A stretch of DNA of 64,000 bases from Ensifer sp. LC11. Lineage in GTDB: Bacteria; Pseudomonadota; Alphaproteobacteria; Rhizobiales; Rhizobiaceae. Below the pieces are notes generated by a model. That model ran no database searches. It was not told the DNA's origin and saw only the letters and a program-made list of their open reading frames with translations. Shown in pieces: positions 43,797 through 54,282 of the stretch (within the stretch, counting starts at the first letter, position 1; each line of letters opens with the position of its first letter). The position numbers were made by a program, and so were the translations under genes. The stretch spans positions 96,437-160,436 of the forward strand of contig NZ_MBSO01000009.1 in assembly GCF_001695835.1 (NCBI RefSeq). Reading direction: 5' to 3'.

Positions 43797-45419
43797 TCAG
43801 CTTCGAAGGCCGGGCGCTTCCTGGCCGGTGCGCGCGACATATTCCGTATAGCCGCCGCCATACTGGTGAATCCCCTCCGGCGTCAATTCGAGCACACGGT
43901 TGGACAGTGCGCCGAGGAAGTGGCGGTCGTGCGAGACGAAGAGCATGGTGCCTTCGTAGTCCGCGAGCGCCTTGATCAACATTTCCTTGGTGTCGAGGTC
44001 CAGGTGGTTGGTCGGCTCGTCGAGCACCAAAAGGTTCGGCGGATCGAAGAGCATGATCGCCATGACGAGGCGCGCCTTCTCGCCGCCCGAGAGCACCCGG
44101 CACTTCTTCTCGACATCATCGCCGGAAAAGCCGAAGCAGCCGGCGAGCGCGCGAAGCGGTGCCTGGCCCGCCTGCGGGAAGGTATCTTCGAGCTGCTGGA
44201 GAACCGTGCGGTCGCCATCGAGCACGTCCATGGCGTGCTGGGCGAAGTAACCCAACTTGACGCTGGCGCCGAGGGTGACGTTGCCTTCGTCCGGCTCGGT
44301 GGAGCCGGTGACGAGTTTCAGCAGCGTCGACTTGCCGGCGCCGTTGATGCCCATGATGCACCAGCGCTCGCGGCGGCGCACCATGAAGTCCAGGCCTTCA
44401 TAGATGCTGCGGCTGCCGTATTTCTTGTGCACGCCCTTGATGTTGATGACGTCTTCGCCGGAGCGTGGCGCCGGGCGGAATTCGAAGGCGACGGACTGGC
44501 GGCGCTTCGGCGGCTCGACCCGGTCGATCTTGTCGAGCTTCTTTACGCGGCTCTGCACCTGGGCTGCGTGCGAGGCGCGGGCCTTGAAGCGCTCGATGAA
44601 CTTGATCTCCTTGGCGAGCATCGCCTGCTGGCGCTCGAACTGCGCCTGCTGCTGCTTCTCGTTCTGGGCGCGCTGCTGCTCGTAGAAGCCGTAGTCGCCG
44701 GAGTAGGCGTTGAGCGAGCCGCCGTCGATCTCGATGATCTTGGTGATGATGCGGTTCATGAACTCGCGGTCGTGCGAGGTCATCATCAGCGCGCCGTCAT
44801 AGTTCTTGAGGAAATCTTCGAGCCAGATCAGGCTTTCGAGATCGAGATGGTTGCTCGGCTCGTCGAGCAGCATCACGTCGGGGCGCATCAGGAGAATGCG
44901 GGCGAGCGCCACGCGCATCTTCCAGCCGCCCGAAAGTGCGCCGACATCGCCGTCCATCATTTCCTGGGAAAAGCTTAAGCCCGCCAGAACTTCGCGGGCC
45001 CGGCCCTCGAGCGCGTAGCCGTCGAGCTCCTCGTAGCGCGCCTGCACCTCGCCATAGCGCTCGATGATCGCGTCCATCTCGTCGAGGCGATCGGGATCGA
45101 CCATGGCGGCTTCGAGCTCGCGTAGCTCGGCAGCGACTTCGCTGACCGGACCGGCGCCGTTCATCACCTCGGCAACCGCGCTGCCGCCGGACATCTCGCC
45201 GACATCCTGGTTGAAGTAGCCGATGGTGATGCCCTTATCGACGGCGACCTGGCCTTCATCAGGCACTTCCTCGCCGGTGATCATGCGGAAGAGCGAGGTC
45301 TTGCCGGCGCCGTTCGGGCCGACGAGGCCGACCTTCTCGCCGCGATTGAGGGCGGCTGAGGCTTCGATGAAAAGGATGCGGTGGCTGAGCTGCTTGCTGA
45401 TGTTTTCGATACGGATCAT
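43797..45419 (-). CDS. ABC-F family ATP-binding protein
   Basis: 540 residues with two ABC domains and no membrane part, so a translation-factor-like ABC-F (EttA/YbiT group) acting at the ribosome rather than a transporter. Walker A motifs LVGPNGAGKTS and IMGINGAGKST; signature motifs ALSGGWKMRVALA and VLSGGEKARLVMA; Walker B with MLLDEPSNHLDLES and LVLDEPTNHLDLDT. The interdomain linker is rich in Gln/Lys/Arg (QQRAQNEKQQQAQFERQQ). The ATG at 45419 gives MIRIENISKQL; a longer frame to 45464 is unlikely. Confidence 0.93.
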   Translation of the reverse strand: MIRIENISKQLSHRILFIEASAALNRGEKVGLVGPNGAGKTSLFRMITGEEVPDEGQVAVDKGITIGYFNQDVGEMSGGSAVAEVMNGAGPVSEVAAELRELEAAMVDPDRLDEMDAIIERYGEVQARYEELDGYALEGRAREVLAGLSFSQEMMDGDVGALSGGWKMRVALARILLMRPDVMLLDEPSNHLDLESLIWLEDFLKNYDGALMMTSHDREFMNRIITKIIEIDGGSLNAYSGDYGFYEQQRAQNEKQQQAQFERQQAMLAKEIKFIERFKARASHAAQVQSRVKKLDKIDRVEPPKRRQSVAFEFRPAPRSGEDVINIKGVHKKYGSRSIYEGLDFMVRRRERWCIMGINGAGKSTLLKLVTGSTEPDEGNVTLGASVKLGYFAQHAMDVLDGDRTVLQQLEDTFPQAGQAPLRALAGCFGFSGDDVEKKCRVLSGGEKARLVMAIMLFDPPNLLVLDEPTNHLDLDTKEMLIKALADYEGTMLFVSHDRHFLGALSNRVLELTPEGIHQYGGGYTEYVARTGQEAPGLRS

Positions 45420-45590
45420 GTCTGCGGTAGCCTGAAGGGAGGAGAGGGGCGCCGTCGCGCCCAAATGTTGCCCCGGCCTGTCGCAGGTTTCTGCGTCACA
45501 AGCAAGTCGGGAAGGGAATTTCGGGGTTTCGCGATACTCGTGGCGGGCTCTCGCTTGGTCGCTTGTGGTCGGACGGCGGCCTATCCTCTG

Positions 45591-45723
45591 TCCTCATTCC
45601 TGTGCTCGTCACAGGAACCTCTAGCAGTTCCGTTGGAACTGCGGGACCAGCCCAAGCTGAAAAGACTCTTCCGCGCCGCGGACGCGGCGCTGCTGGATCC
45701 CTGTGACGAGCACAGGGATGAGG
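45591..45723. repeat. Long inverted-repeat element, copy B
   Basis: Left arm TCCTCATTCCTGTGCTCGTC... (45591-45617) and right arm TGCTGGATCCCTGTGACGAG... (45690-45723) are largely complementary, with inner GCAGTTCCgttGGAACTGC and CGCCGCGgaCGCGGCG stems and the GAAAAGAC core shared with copies A and C. Confidence 0.78.
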
Positions 45724-45761
45724 GCGGAGAAGCATTCGCCAAATCTAATTGCGCTGTCGGT

Positions 45762-46817
45762 TCAGGCCCGCAGGCCGCGTGTGATCGGCGGCTGGAACTC
45801 CGGCTGGCTGAGGCTTTGCAGCGTTTCCGCCGGCTGGCCGTCGATATGGCCGATGACGGCCTTTGCCAGTTCGCGACCGGCGACGCGGATGTCCTCGTAC
45901 ATGGTCATCACCTCCGGGCGCAGCCAGCGCAGGAAGTCGCTCGGGGACTTCGAAACCATGTCGCAGTCTTCCGTCAGCTTCTTCTTGGCCATCTCCAGGC
46001 CGGCGATCAGCGCGATCGCGCCGGAGCCACTGCCCGAGACGATGCCGTCGGGCGCGTCGTCGGAGCGCATCAGTACCTCGAAGGCGTCGCGGATTTCGAC
46101 CAGCGAATGGTCGATGTTGGTCTGGTGGAAGCTGACCGCATCGGCCTGGAAGTCGCGCAGGCCCCGTTCGAAGCCGGCGCGCATGTGCGAATAGAAGGTG
46201 AGGTGCGGCGGCGGCTCCAACAGAACCAGCCGGCGCCGGCCGCGCGCGACCAGCTTGCGCACCGCCTCATAGGCGAAGCGCTCGTTGTCGAAGTCGTGAT
46301 AGGGGTGGACGATGCCCATCTCGGTGCGGCCGTGGGTGACGAACGGCAGGCCGCGCTCGGTGAGCAGCGCCACGCGCGGATCGTGCGGCTCGGTGCGTGA
46401 GATGATCACGCCGTCGGCCGCACCCGTGTCGAGGATGTAGCGGATCGGCGCCAGCGCGTCCTTGACGGCACTATAGGGCGTGACGACCAGATGATAGGGC
46501 GTGCCGGCAAGGATCTCGGTGATGCCGACAACCATCGGGCTGGTGATGCCCATGATCTCTTCTTCCAGCGTCAGGACGAGGCTGATGACATTGGTCTTGC
46601 CGGTCCTCAGGCGCACGCCGGCGCGGTTCGGCTGATAGCCGATCTGCTTGGCGACGAGACGCACGCGCTCCTTGGTTTCAGCGCCGATATCGGGTGCGTC
46701 CTTCAGTGCCCGCGAAACGGTCGTAATCCCGAGCCCGGTCATGAAGGCGATCGTCTTCAGGGTCGGCCGGGCTCCATCCGGCAGTGTCTGCGGCCTGTTT
46801 TTCGTCTTGCTGTCCAT
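45762..46817 (-). CDS. LacI-family regulator of the beta-mannoside cluster
   Basis: 351-residue repressor. Helix-turn-helix at residues 19-45 (TLKTIAFMTGLGITTVSRALKDAPDIGAETKERV) with the hinge YQPNRAGVRLRTGKTN, then a periplasmic-binding-protein-like sugar domain. The ATG at 46817 gives MDSKTKNRPQ; a longer frame upstream is unsupported. It diverges from the sugar ABC operon, with near-palindromes CTGTAACGATACAG near its own start and CGGTAACGTTACAG before the operon, so it probably represses both and is induced by a mannoside or its product (inference). Confidence 0.92.
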   Translation of the reverse strand: MDSKTKNRPQTLPDGARPTLKTIAFMTGLGITTVSRALKDAPDIGAETKERVRLVAKQIGYQPNRAGVRLRTGKTNVISLVLTLEEEIMGITSPMVVGITEILAGTPYHLVVTPYSAVKDALAPIRYILDTGAADGVIISRTEPHDPRVALLTERGLPFVTHGRTEMGIVHPYHDFDNERFAYEAVRKLVARGRRRLVLLEPPPHLTFYSHMRAGFERGLRDFQADAVSFHQTNIDHSLVEIRDAFEVLMRSDDAPDGIVSGSGSGAIALIAGLEMAKKKLTEDCDMVSKSPSDFLRWLRPEVMTMYEDIRVAGRELAKAVIGHIDGQPAETLQSLSQPEFQPPITRGLRA

Positions 46818-46986
46818 TGCCGTCACCCGCCCACTCTCTTCCTGCGCGCTGCCGGTTTGCCCGTCGGCAGTCAAGCGCATTCGGTTCGGCCCTGTCCATC
46901 GCGCCGCCACCCTGTCACTTCATCGCCTTATATACGAAAAGTCGTGTGCGGCTATGCTGCTTTGGATGGATCAAATTGCTTCAAAT

Positions 46987-47000
46987 CTGTAACGATACAG
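46987..47000. promoter_or_regulatory. Putative LacI-family operator, repressor side
   Basis: CTGTAACGATACAG, an imperfect 14-bp palindrome 170 bases before the regulator start; resembles the site at 47309-47322. Confidence 0.55.
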
Positions 47001-47256
47001 GTGCGATGTCGAGCATTTTCGTTGCTGCGCTGCGAAAGAAGGAGCGGGCTGGTTGAATCCGGACCTGGAGCGCGTGTTTTTTGCATTGGCGAGATGGTGA
47101 TCTTGAAGGCAGTGCCGGATTGCTGCAAAAATTCCATAAATATCAGTTGAATAACAGAAATTCCTGCGAGATGCGGGAGGGCTAGCGGCGGGCGCAAAGC
47201 GCTTTGGATGTCCGTTGTCATCTGCACGCAATGGGTGTTTTTTAAGATTCTGTTTA

Positions 47257-47322
47257 AATCGATTGTGGTGGGTGTTGCGTCCTGTAATCGATTGCATTAA
47301 GTTTTTTACGGTAACGTTACAG
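47257..47322. promoter_or_regulatory. Operator cluster before the sugar ABC operon
   Basis: Near-palindromes: AATCGATT (47257-47264), TGTAATCGATTGCA (47283-47296) and CGGTAACGTTACAG (47309-47322, core GTAACGTTAC a perfect 10-bp palindrome). The central CG dinucleotide is typical of LacI-family operators. The last ends 15 bases before the binding-protein ATG. Confidence 0.6.
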
Positions 47323-47337
47323 TGAGGGAGGAGACTC

Positions 47338-48573
47338 ATGAAAATACGTTCTTTTGCGGCCATGCTGGCGACAGCCGTGGCACTGCCGCTCGGTGCGGCC
47401 AATGCAGCCGATCTTGAAGTAACCCATTGGTGGACATCCGGCGGCGAAGCGGCCGCGGTCGCGGAACTCGCCAAGGCCTTCGATGCGACGGGCAATCACT
47501 GGGTCGACGGCGCGATCGCCGGCTCCGGCGGCACCGCCCGCCCGATCATGATCAGCCGCATCACCGGCGGCGACCCGATGGGCGCCACGCAGTTCAACCA
47601 CGGCCGGCAGGCAGAGGAGCTGGTCCAGGCCGGCCTGATGCGCGACCTGACCGATGTCGCGACCCGCGAGAAGTGGAAGGACATCATCAAGCCGGCAAGC
47701 CTGCTCGATTCCTGCACCATCGACGGCAAGATCTATTGCGCCCCGGTCAACATTCACTCCTGGCAGTGGCTGTGGCTGTCGAACGCCGCCTTCAAGACGG
47801 CGGGCGTCGAGGTTCCGAAAAACTGGGACGAGTTCGTTGCCGCCGCACCGGCGCTCGAAAAGGCCGGCATCGTGCCGCTCGCGGTCGGTGGGCAGCCGTG
47901 GCAGGCAGCCGGCGCGTTTGACGTGCTGATGGTGGCGATCGCCGGCAAGGACACCTTCCAGAAGGTGTTTGGCGACAAGGACGAGGACGTGGCGGCAGGC
48001 CCTGAGATCGCCAAGGTCTTCAAGGCCGCCGACGATGCCCGCCGCATGTCGAAGGGCACCAATGTCCAGGACTGGAACCAGGCGACCAACATGGTCATCA
48101 CCGGCAAGGCCGGCGGCCAGATCATGGGCGACTGGGCGCAGGGTGAATTCGCGCTTGCCGGCCAGAAGGCCGGAACCGACTATACCTGCCTGCCGGGCCT
48201 CGGCGTCAACGAGATCATCTCGACCGGTGGCGATGCCTTCTACTTCCCGCTTCTGAAGGACGAGGAAAAGTCGAAGGCGCAGGAAGCGCTCGCTTCGTCG
48301 CTGCTCGATCCGAAGACCCAGGTCGCCTTCAATCTCAAGAAGGGTTCGCTGCCGGTGCGTGGCGACGTTGATCTCGCCGCTGCCAACGACTGCATGAAGA
48401 AGGGTCTGGACATTCTTGCCAAGGGCAATGTGATCCAGGGCACCGACCAGCTGCTTTCGGCCGACAGCCAGAAGCAGAAGGAGGACCTGTTCTCCGAATT
48501 CTTCGCCAACGCGTCGATCACGCCGGAAGACGCGCAGAAGCGCTTCGCCGACATCATCGCGAACGCGGAGTAA
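47338..48573 (+). CDS. Sugar ABC transporter substrate-binding protein
   Basis: 411-residue periplasmic binding protein of the extracellular-solute-binding family 1 type. Signal peptide MKIRSFAAMLATAVALPLGAANA (about 23 residues), then DLEVTHWWTSGGEAAAVAELAKAF, aromatic sugar-contact candidates (NIHSWQWLWLSN, GDWAQGEFALAG). AGGGAGGAG lies just before the ATG. First gene of the operon; a long stable hairpin follows, which usually makes the binding protein more abundant than the permeases. Confidence 0.93.
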   Translation: MKIRSFAAMLATAVALPLGAANAADLEVTHWWTSGGEAAAVAELAKAFDATGNHWVDGAIAGSGGTARPIMISRITGGDPMGATQFNHGRQAEELVQAGLMRDLTDVATREKWKDIIKPASLLDSCTIDGKIYCAPVNIHSWQWLWLSNAAFKTAGVEVPKNWDEFVAAAPALEKAGIVPLAVGGQPWQAAGAFDVLMVAIAGKDTFQKVFGDKDEDVAAGPEIAKVFKAADDARRMSKGTNVQDWNQATNMVITGKAGGQIMGDWAQGEFALAGQKAGTDYTCLPGLGVNEIISTGGDAFYFPLLKDEEKSKAQEALASSLLDPKTQVAFNLKKGSLPVRGDVDLAAANDCMKKGLDILAKGNVIQGTDQLLSADSQKQKEDLFSEFFANASITPEDAQKRFADIIANAE

Positions 48574-48584
48574 CCGCAACTGCC

Positions 48585-48616
48585 TTGACCGGCCTCGACT
48601 TGAAGAGGCCGGTCAA
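48585..48616 (+). terminator. Intercistronic hairpin after the binding-protein gene
   Basis: Perfect 12-bp stem TTGACCGGCCTC (48585-48596) / GAGGCCGGTCAA (48605-48616) with an eight-base loop and no T-run. Likely an mRNA-stabilising or partial-termination element. Confidence 0.65.
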
Positions 48617-48764
48617 AGCCTCCCATCCGGCATGAAGTATCCGTGCCGGCAGTCCGCGCGTGATGCGTTGCGGTCCCTTGGGAGTGGTTGTCGCCCTGAT
48701 GGGACAGGACGCCCTATGGCGCTGCCCATCGTCCGAAACCCATTGCAGTTCCGGAGGAACAAAC

Positions 48765-49673
48765 ATGGCGGGTTACACACAAGGTTCGGGCCGACCGAAC
48801 CAGTGGCTGCGGAACCTGAACGCGAAGATTGCCTCCGTCCCGATGATCCTGACGGCCGTGGTGATCTTCCTCGGTGGCACGATCTGGACGGTCGTCTATT
48901 CCTTTACCAACTCCAAGCTCTTGCCGCGGCTATCCTTCGTCGGCTTCGATCAGTACGAACGCCTCTGGGACGCGCCGCGCTGGCTGGTCTCGGTACAGAA
49001 CCTCGCCATCTACGGCATCTTTTCGCTGATCTTCAGCCTGGTGATCGGCTTCGTGCTGGCCGCACTGATGGACCAGAAGATCCGCTTCGAGAATACTTTC
49101 CGCACCATCATGCTCTATCCCTTTGCCCTGTCGTTCATCGTGACGGGCCTGGTCTGGCAATGGCTGCTCAATCCGGAATTCGGCATCCAGTCGGTGGTGC
49201 GCTCGCTCGGCTGGGAGAGCTTCACCTTCGACCCGCTCTATAACGCCAACATCGTCATCTACGGCATCCTGATCGCGGCGCTGTGGCAGGGCACCGGGCT
49301 CGTCATGTGCCTGATGCTCGCGGGTCTTCGCGGCATCGACGAGGACATCTGGAAGGCGGCGCGCGTCGACGGCATTCCGATGTGGAAGACCTACATCTTC
49401 GTCGTCATCCCGATGATGCGCGGCGTCTTCATCACCACGCTTGTCATCATCGCGAGCGGCATCGTCAAGGTCTACGACCTCGTCGTGGCGCAGACGAGCG
49501 GCGGTCCGGGCATCGCGTCCGAAGTGCCAGCAAAATACGTCTACGACTACATGTTCCAGGCGCAGAACCTCGGCCAGGGCTTTGCCGCCTCGACCATGAT
49601 GCTCATCACCGTCGCCATCATCATCGTTCCTTGGGCCTATCTGGAATTCGGGGGAGGGCGCAAGCGTGTCTGA
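48765..49673 (+). CDS. Sugar ABC transporter permease 1 (MalF-like)
   Basis: 302-residue membrane permease with six helices. The EAA loop is GLRGIDEDIWKAARVDGIPMWKTYIFVVIPMM near residue 190. The ATG at 48765 follows GGAGGAAC. Eight bases of its 3' end overlap the next permease, so the two are translated together. Confidence 0.93.
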   Translation: MAGYTQGSGRPNQWLRNLNAKIASVPMILTAVVIFLGGTIWTVVYSFTNSKLLPRLSFVGFDQYERLWDAPRWLVSVQNLAIYGIFSLIFSLVIGFVLAALMDQKIRFENTFRTIMLYPFALSFIVTGLVWQWLLNPEFGIQSVVRSLGWESFTFDPLYNANIVIYGILIAALWQGTGLVMCLMLAGLRGIDEDIWKAARVDGIPMWKTYIFVVIPMMRGVFITTLVIIASGIVKVYDLVVAQTSGGPGIASEVPAKYVYDYMFQAQNLGQGFAASTMMLITVAIIIVPWAYLEFGGGRKRV

Positions 49674-50616
49674 TATCGTTGCTTTCAATTCAGTCGCGGA
49701 CGAGGCCCTGCCTCAGGCGCAGACCGACAGGGTCGTCGCCGGACCGCGCGGGCGCAAGCCACGCCGGGCGCTTTCGGGCCGCAACATCATGATCTACGGC
49801 ACGTTGATCATCGTGGCGCTCTACTACCTCTTGCCGCTCTATGTGATGGTGATGACCTCGCTCAAAGGCATGCCGGAAATCCGGCTCGGCAACATCTTCG
49901 CGCCGCCGCTCGAAATCACCTTCGAGCCCTGGGTCAAGGCCTGGTCGAGCGCCTGCACCGGCCTCAACTGCGACGGGCTTTCGCGCGGTTTCTGGAACTC
50001 GGTGCGCATCACCATTCCCTCGACGATCGTCTCGATCGCGATCGCCTCGGTCAACGGCTATGCGCTTGCCAACTGGCGCTTCAAGGGTGCGGAGCTGTTC
50101 TTCACCATCCTGATCGTCGGTGCCTTCATCCCCTATCAGGTGATGATCTATCCGATCGTCATCGTGCTTCGCGAAATGGGCATCTACGGCACGCTGACCG
50201 GCCTCATCATGGTGCACACCATCTTCGGCATGCCGATCCTGACGCTGCTCTTCCGCAACTATTTCGCCGGCCTGCCGGAGGAACTGTTCAAGGCGGCGCG
50301 CGTCGATGGTGCCGGCTTCTGGACGATCTACTTCAAGATCATGCTGCCGATGTCGCTGCCGATCTTCGTCGTGGCGATGATCCTGCAGGTCACCGGCATC
50401 TGGAACGACTTCCTGTTCGGCGTCGTGTTCACCCGGCCGGAATACTACCCGATGACGGTTCAGCTCAACAACATCGTCAACTCGGTCCAGGGCGTGAAGG
50501 AATACAACGTCAACATGGCGGCAACCATCCTGACGGGTGCCGTGCCGCTCTTCGTCTATTTCGTCTCCGGACGGCTATTTGTCCGCGGCATCGCCGCCGG
50601 CGCAGTGAAAGGGTAA
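49666..50616 (+). CDS. Sugar ABC transporter permease 2 (MalG-like)
   Basis: 316-residue membrane permease with six helices and EAA loop [35 protein letters not shown] start overlapping permease 1 by eight bases; a GGAGGG stands just upstream. With the binding protein and ATPase it forms a carbohydrate-uptake (CUT1-type) transporter. Confidence 0.93.
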   Translation: MSDIVAFNSVADEALPQAQTDRVVAGPRGRKPRRALSGRNIMIYGTLIIVALYYLLPLYVMVMTSLKGMPEIRLGNIFAPPLEITFEPWVKAWSSACTGLNCDGLSRGFWNSVRITIPSTIVSIAIASVNGYALANWRFKGAELFFTILIVGAFIPYQVMIYPIVIVLREMGIYGTLTGLIMVHTIFGMPILTLLFRNYFAGLPEELFKAARVDGAGFWTIYFKIMLPMSLPIFVVAMILQVTGIWNDFLFGVVFTRPEYYPMTVQLNNIVNSVQGVKEYNVNMAATILTGAVPLFVYFVSGRLFVRGIAAGAVKG

Positions 50617-50620
50617 GGAC

Positions 50621-51715
50621 ATGCAAAACGTCAGCGTATCGGTAAAAGACCTGTCGTTGAGCTTCGGTGCCGTCACTGTGCTCGACACGCTCAACCTCGA
50701 CATCAAGGATGGCGAGTTCCTGGTGCTGCTCGGCTCGTCGGGCTGCGGCAAGTCGACCTTGCTCAACTGCATCGCCGGCCTGCTCGATGTCAGCGACGGG
50801 CAGATCTTCATCAAGAACAAGAACGTCACCTGGGAGGAGCCGAAGGACCGCGGCATCGGCATGGTGTTCCAGTCCTACGCGCTCTATCCGCAGATGTCGG
50901 TGGAGAAGAACCTCTCCTTCGGCCTTCAGGTGGCGAAGGTGCCGAAGGAAGAGATCGACAAGCGCGTGCGCCGCGCCTCCGAGATCCTGCAGATCCAGCC
51001 GCTCTTGAAGCGCAAGCCCTCGGAACTGTCCGGCGGCCAGCGCCAGCGCGTGGCGATCGGTCGGGCGCTGGTGCGCGATGTCGACGTGTTCCTCTTCGAT
51101 GAGCCGCTCTCCAACCTCGACGCCAAGCTGCGCTCGGAGTTGCGCGTCGAAATCAAGCGGCTGCACCAGTCGCTGAAGAACACGATGATCTACGTCACCC
51201 ACGACCAGATCGAGGCGCTGACGCTTGCCGACCGCATCGCCGTCATGAAGAGCGGCGTGATCCAGCAGCTCGCCGATCCGATGACGATCTACAACGCGCC
51301 GGAAAACCTCTTCGTCGCCGGCTTCATCGGCTCGCCGTCGATGAATTTCTTCCGCGGCGAGCTGCAGCTTCGCGACCAGCGCGCCTATGTGCACGCCAAC
51401 GGCGTCGATTTCGACGTATCGGCTTATCCCTCGCGCGCACCGTTCGTGCATGGGCAGAAGGTCGTGTTGGGCTTGAGGCCGGAACATGTGCGCGTCGACG
51501 AGGCGGCAAGCGGGGCTCAGGCCTCGCACCGGGCGGTGGTCGATATCGAGGAGCCGATGGGCGCCGACAACCTGTTGTGGCTGAAGCTCGCAGGGCAATC
51601 GATGTCGGTGCGCATCGCCGGGCAGCGGCGTTATGCCCCGGGCACGGCGGTCACGCTCTCCTTCGATATGGCCGTTGCCTCGATCTTCGATGCGACAAGC
51701 GAGAACCGACTCTGA
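50621..51715 (+). CDS. Sugar ABC transporter ATPase (UgpC/MsmK type)
   Basis: 364 residues. Walker [17 protein letters not shown] near residue 38, signature [17 protein letters not shown] near 135, Walker [18 protein letters not shown], and a C-terminal OB-fold regulatory part of the CUT1 ATPases ([15 protein letters not shown]). Four bases after permease 2. A GC-rich hairpin lies directly behind it. Confidence 0.94.
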   Translation: MQNVSVSVKDLSLSFGAVTVLDTLNLDIKDGEFLVLLGSSGCGKSTLLNCIAGLLDVSDGQIFIKNKNVTWEEPKDRGIGMVFQSYALYPQMSVEKNLSFGLQVAKVPKEEIDKRVRRASEILQIQPLLKRKPSELSGGQRQRVAIGRALVRDVDVFLFDEPLSNLDAKLRSELRVEIKRLHQSLKNTMIYVTHDQIEALTLADRIAVMKSGVIQQLADPMTIYNAPENLFVAGFIGSPSMNFFRGELQLRDQRAYVHANGVDFDVSAYPSRAPFVHGQKVVLGLRPEHVRVDEAASGAQASHRAVVDIEEPMGADNLLWLKLAGQSMSVRIAGQRRYAPGTAVTLSFDMAVASIFDATSENRL

Positions 51716-51724
51716 AATAAGGGG

Positions 51725-51750
51725 GGCCGGGCAGGGATCTCCGCCCGGCC
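51725..51750 (+). terminator. Hairpin between the ABC ATPase and beta-mannosidase genes
   Basis: Stem GGCCGGGC (51725-51732) / GCCCGGCC (51743-51750), ten-base loop, no T-run; may reduce read-through into the enzyme genes. Confidence 0.5.
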
Positions 51751-51760
51751 TATCCCGACA

Positions 51761-54277
51761 ATGACTGTGCCGGCGTTGCCGGTCGATCCGTGGAATACGA
51801 CAATGCTCTCTGAGGACTACAATCGCACCGCCATCCGTCTCGACCTGTCAGGCGATTGGCAGCTCAGCTCGGTCGATAACAGCCACACACTGGCGATGGC
51901 GCTGCCGGGCGACGTACATTCGGCGCTCACAAAGGCCGGCGTGATCGGCGATCCCTATGTCGGCCGCAACGAGAACGACGTGCAATGGGTGGCGCACAAG
52001 GACTGGGTGATCGAGCGCACGGTTACGGTCGCAGCCGATGACCTCTCGGGCTACTGGTATCTCGACCTCGAAAGCCTCGATACGGTTGCCTCGGTCTTCG
52101 TCAATGACCGGCTGGTGCTCGAAGCGGATAATTGCTTCCGCCGCTACCGGCCGGACATCTCGCGCGCGCTTGTCGCCGGCGAAAACCGCATCCGCATCGC
52201 GCTGCGTTCCTCGATCGCAGAGGGCGCGCGCCGTCAGGCCGAGCAGCCGTTCTACGTGCCCTATCACCCCGGCAATTCGCCGATCGCCAACGGCAACATG
52301 CTGCGCAAGCCGCAGTGCCATTTCGGCTGGGACTGGAACCTCGCGATCGCGCCGCTCGGCGTCTACGGCGAGATCGCCCTTTGCCGCCTGGAGATCGCCC
52401 GCATCGAGCATGTGACGACGAAGCAGGTCTGGCTTGAGGACGGCAGCGTCGACCTGTTGGTGACCGTGACGCTGTTTGCCGACGCGCCCGGCATCGTGCC
52501 GATACATTTTGCGCTCGACGAGGACCGCGAGCGGCTGGATTGCGCCGTCGGCAAGGGCGAGACGCGCATCACCCATGTGTTTTCCGTCGCGAAGCCGAAA
52601 CGCTGGTGGCCGGCCGGCAGCGGCGAGCAGCATCTGTCAAATCTGACGGTTGAGGTGCCGCAGGGTGAGGTGAGCCGACAGATCGGTTTCCGCACCGTCG
52701 AGCTTCTGACCGACAAGGACGAGGCCGGTAGCCGCTTTGCCTTCCGCGTCAACGGCCGCGAAATCTTCTGCAAGGGCGCCAACTGGATCCCGGCGGATGC
52801 GCTAGCATCGCGGGTGACGCGCGAAGGCGTCGAGGACCTTTTGAGCTCGGCGGTCGACGCCAACATGAACATGATCCGGGTCTGGGGCGGCGGCTTCTAC
52901 GAGCCGGACTGGTTCTACGATCTCTGCGACCGGCTAGGGCTCATGGTCTGGCAGGACTTCATGTTTGCCTGCAACCTCTATCCTTCGACGCCTGATTTTC
53001 TGGAGAACGTTGCGGCCGAGGTCGACTATCAGGCCAAGCGCCTGTCGTCGCATCCGTCGATCGCGGTCTGGTGCGGCGACAACGAGCTCGTCGGCGCACT
53101 CACCTGGTTCGACGAACCGCGCAAGGACCGCGACCGTTATCTCGTCTCCTATGACCGGCTGAACCGCACGATCGAAGTGGCGCTGAAACAGGCGTTGCCC
53201 GAGGCAATCTGGTGGCCGTCGAGCCCGGCTTCGGGCTATCTCGACTTCGGCGACGCCTGGCATGCCGATGGCTCGGGCGACATGCACTACTGGTCGGTCT
53301 GGCACGAGAACAAGTCCTTCGACAATTACCGGACCGTGCGGCCGCGCTTCTGCTCGGAGTTCGGCTTCCAGTCCTATACGTCGATGCCGGTCATCCGGCA
53401 GTTCGCGGCGGAAAAGGACCTCAACATCGCGTCGCCGGTGATCGAGAGCCACCAGAAGAATGTCGGTGGCAACGAGCGCATTGCCGGCACGATGTTCCGC
53501 TACTTCCGCTTCCCCAAGGATTTCCCGGCTTTCGTCTATCTGAGCCAGATCCAGCAGGGGCTGGCGATCCGCACCGCGGTCGACTACTGGCGCTCGCTGA
53601 AGCCCCATTGCATGGGTACGCTCTACTGGCAGCTCAACGACACCTGGCCGGTCGCCTCCTGGTCGAGCCTCGACTATGGGGGCAGCTGGAAGGCGATGCA
53701 CTACATGGTGAGGCGCTTCTTCCAGCCGGTCTCGGTCGCCGCCATCCCGTCTGCCGACGGCAAGGACATCGCCTTCTCGATGGTCAACGACACGGCAGAA
53801 CCGGTGACGGTCGAACTCCAGACCTTCGTCGTTTCGCTCGATGGCAGGCGCACGCCGCTGACGGCGGCTGCCGGCACCTGCAGCCCGGATCGGGCGGCGA
53901 CGCTGGTGGCGATCGCCGCTTCCGATATTCCGGCGGATCACCTGCTGTTCTGGTCCTTCGAGGCGTCGAACGGCATGCGCGGCGAGGGGCACCATGTCAA
54001 CGGCACCTACAAGGCGCTCGACCTGCAGCCGTCCGGCCTGTCGCTGGACGTTGCTCCTGCCGGCGAGGGCGCCTTCGAGGTCACCGTCAAGGCGAGCGGT
54101 CTTGCCCTGCATGTGATGATCGAGGCGGATGTCGCCGGGCGCTACTCCGACAACGCCTTCGATCTTCTCGCGGGCGAAACGAACGTCATCCGTTTCACGC
54201 CGAAGGTGCTGCTTGGCGCAGGCGACCTGCCGCGTTTTGCCGCCTTCGATCTCGAATCCTGCCAGGGAAAAGGTTGA
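51761..54277 (+). CDS. Beta-mannosidase, glycoside hydrolase family 2
   Basis: 838-residue intracellular GH2 enzyme. N-terminal jelly-roll-like sugar-binding domain ([13 protein letters not shown] ... [31 protein letters not shown], the beta-mannosidase pattern), an immunoglobulin-like segment, then the TIM barrel with acid/base Glu442 in [13 protein letters not shown] and nucleophile Glu533 in [12 protein letters not shown]. It removes terminal beta-mannose from imported oligosaccharides. There is no signal peptide. No ribosome site is seen before ATG 51761; ATG 51803 is an alternative. Confidence 0.93.
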   Translation: MTVPALPVDPWNTTMLSEDYNRTAIRLDLSGDWQLSSVDNSHTLAMALPGDVHSALTKAGVIGDPYVGRNENDVQWVAHKDWVIERTVTVAADDLSGYWYLDLESLDTVASVFVNDRLVLEADNCFRRYRPDISRALVAGENRIRIALRSSIAEGARRQAEQPFYVPYHPGNSPIANGNMLRKPQCHFGWDWNLAIAPLGVYGEIALCRLEIARIEHVTTKQVWLEDGSVDLLVTVTLFADAPGIVPIHFALDEDRERLDCAVGKGETRITHVFSVAKPKRWWPAGSGEQHLSNLTVEVPQGEVSRQIGFRTVELLTDKDEAGSRFAFRVNGREIFCKGANWIPADALASRVTREGVEDLLSSAVDANMNMIRVWGGGFYEPDWFYDLCDRLGLMVWQDFMFACNLYPSTPDFLENVAAEVDYQAKRLSSHPSIAVWCGDNELVGALTWFDEPRKDRDRYLVSYDRLNRTIEVALKQALPEAIWWPSSPASGYLDFGDAWHADGSGDMHYWSVWHENKSFDNYRTVRPRFCSEFGFQSYTSMPVIRQFAAEKDLNIASPVIESHQKNVGGNERIAGTMFRYFRFPKDFPAFVYLSQIQQGLAIRTAVDYWRSLKPHCMGTLYWQLNDTWPVASWSSLDYGGSWKAMHYMVRRFFQPVSVAAIPSADGKDIAFSMVNDTAEPVTVELQTFVVSLDGRRTPLTAAAGTCSPDRAATLVAIAASDIPADHLLFWSFEASNGMRGEGHHVNGTYKALDLQPSGLSLDVAPAGEGAFEVTVKASGLALHVMIEADVAGRYSDNAFDLLAGETNVIRFTPKVLLGAGDLPRFAAFDLESCQGKG

Positions 54278-54282
54278 CCGCC

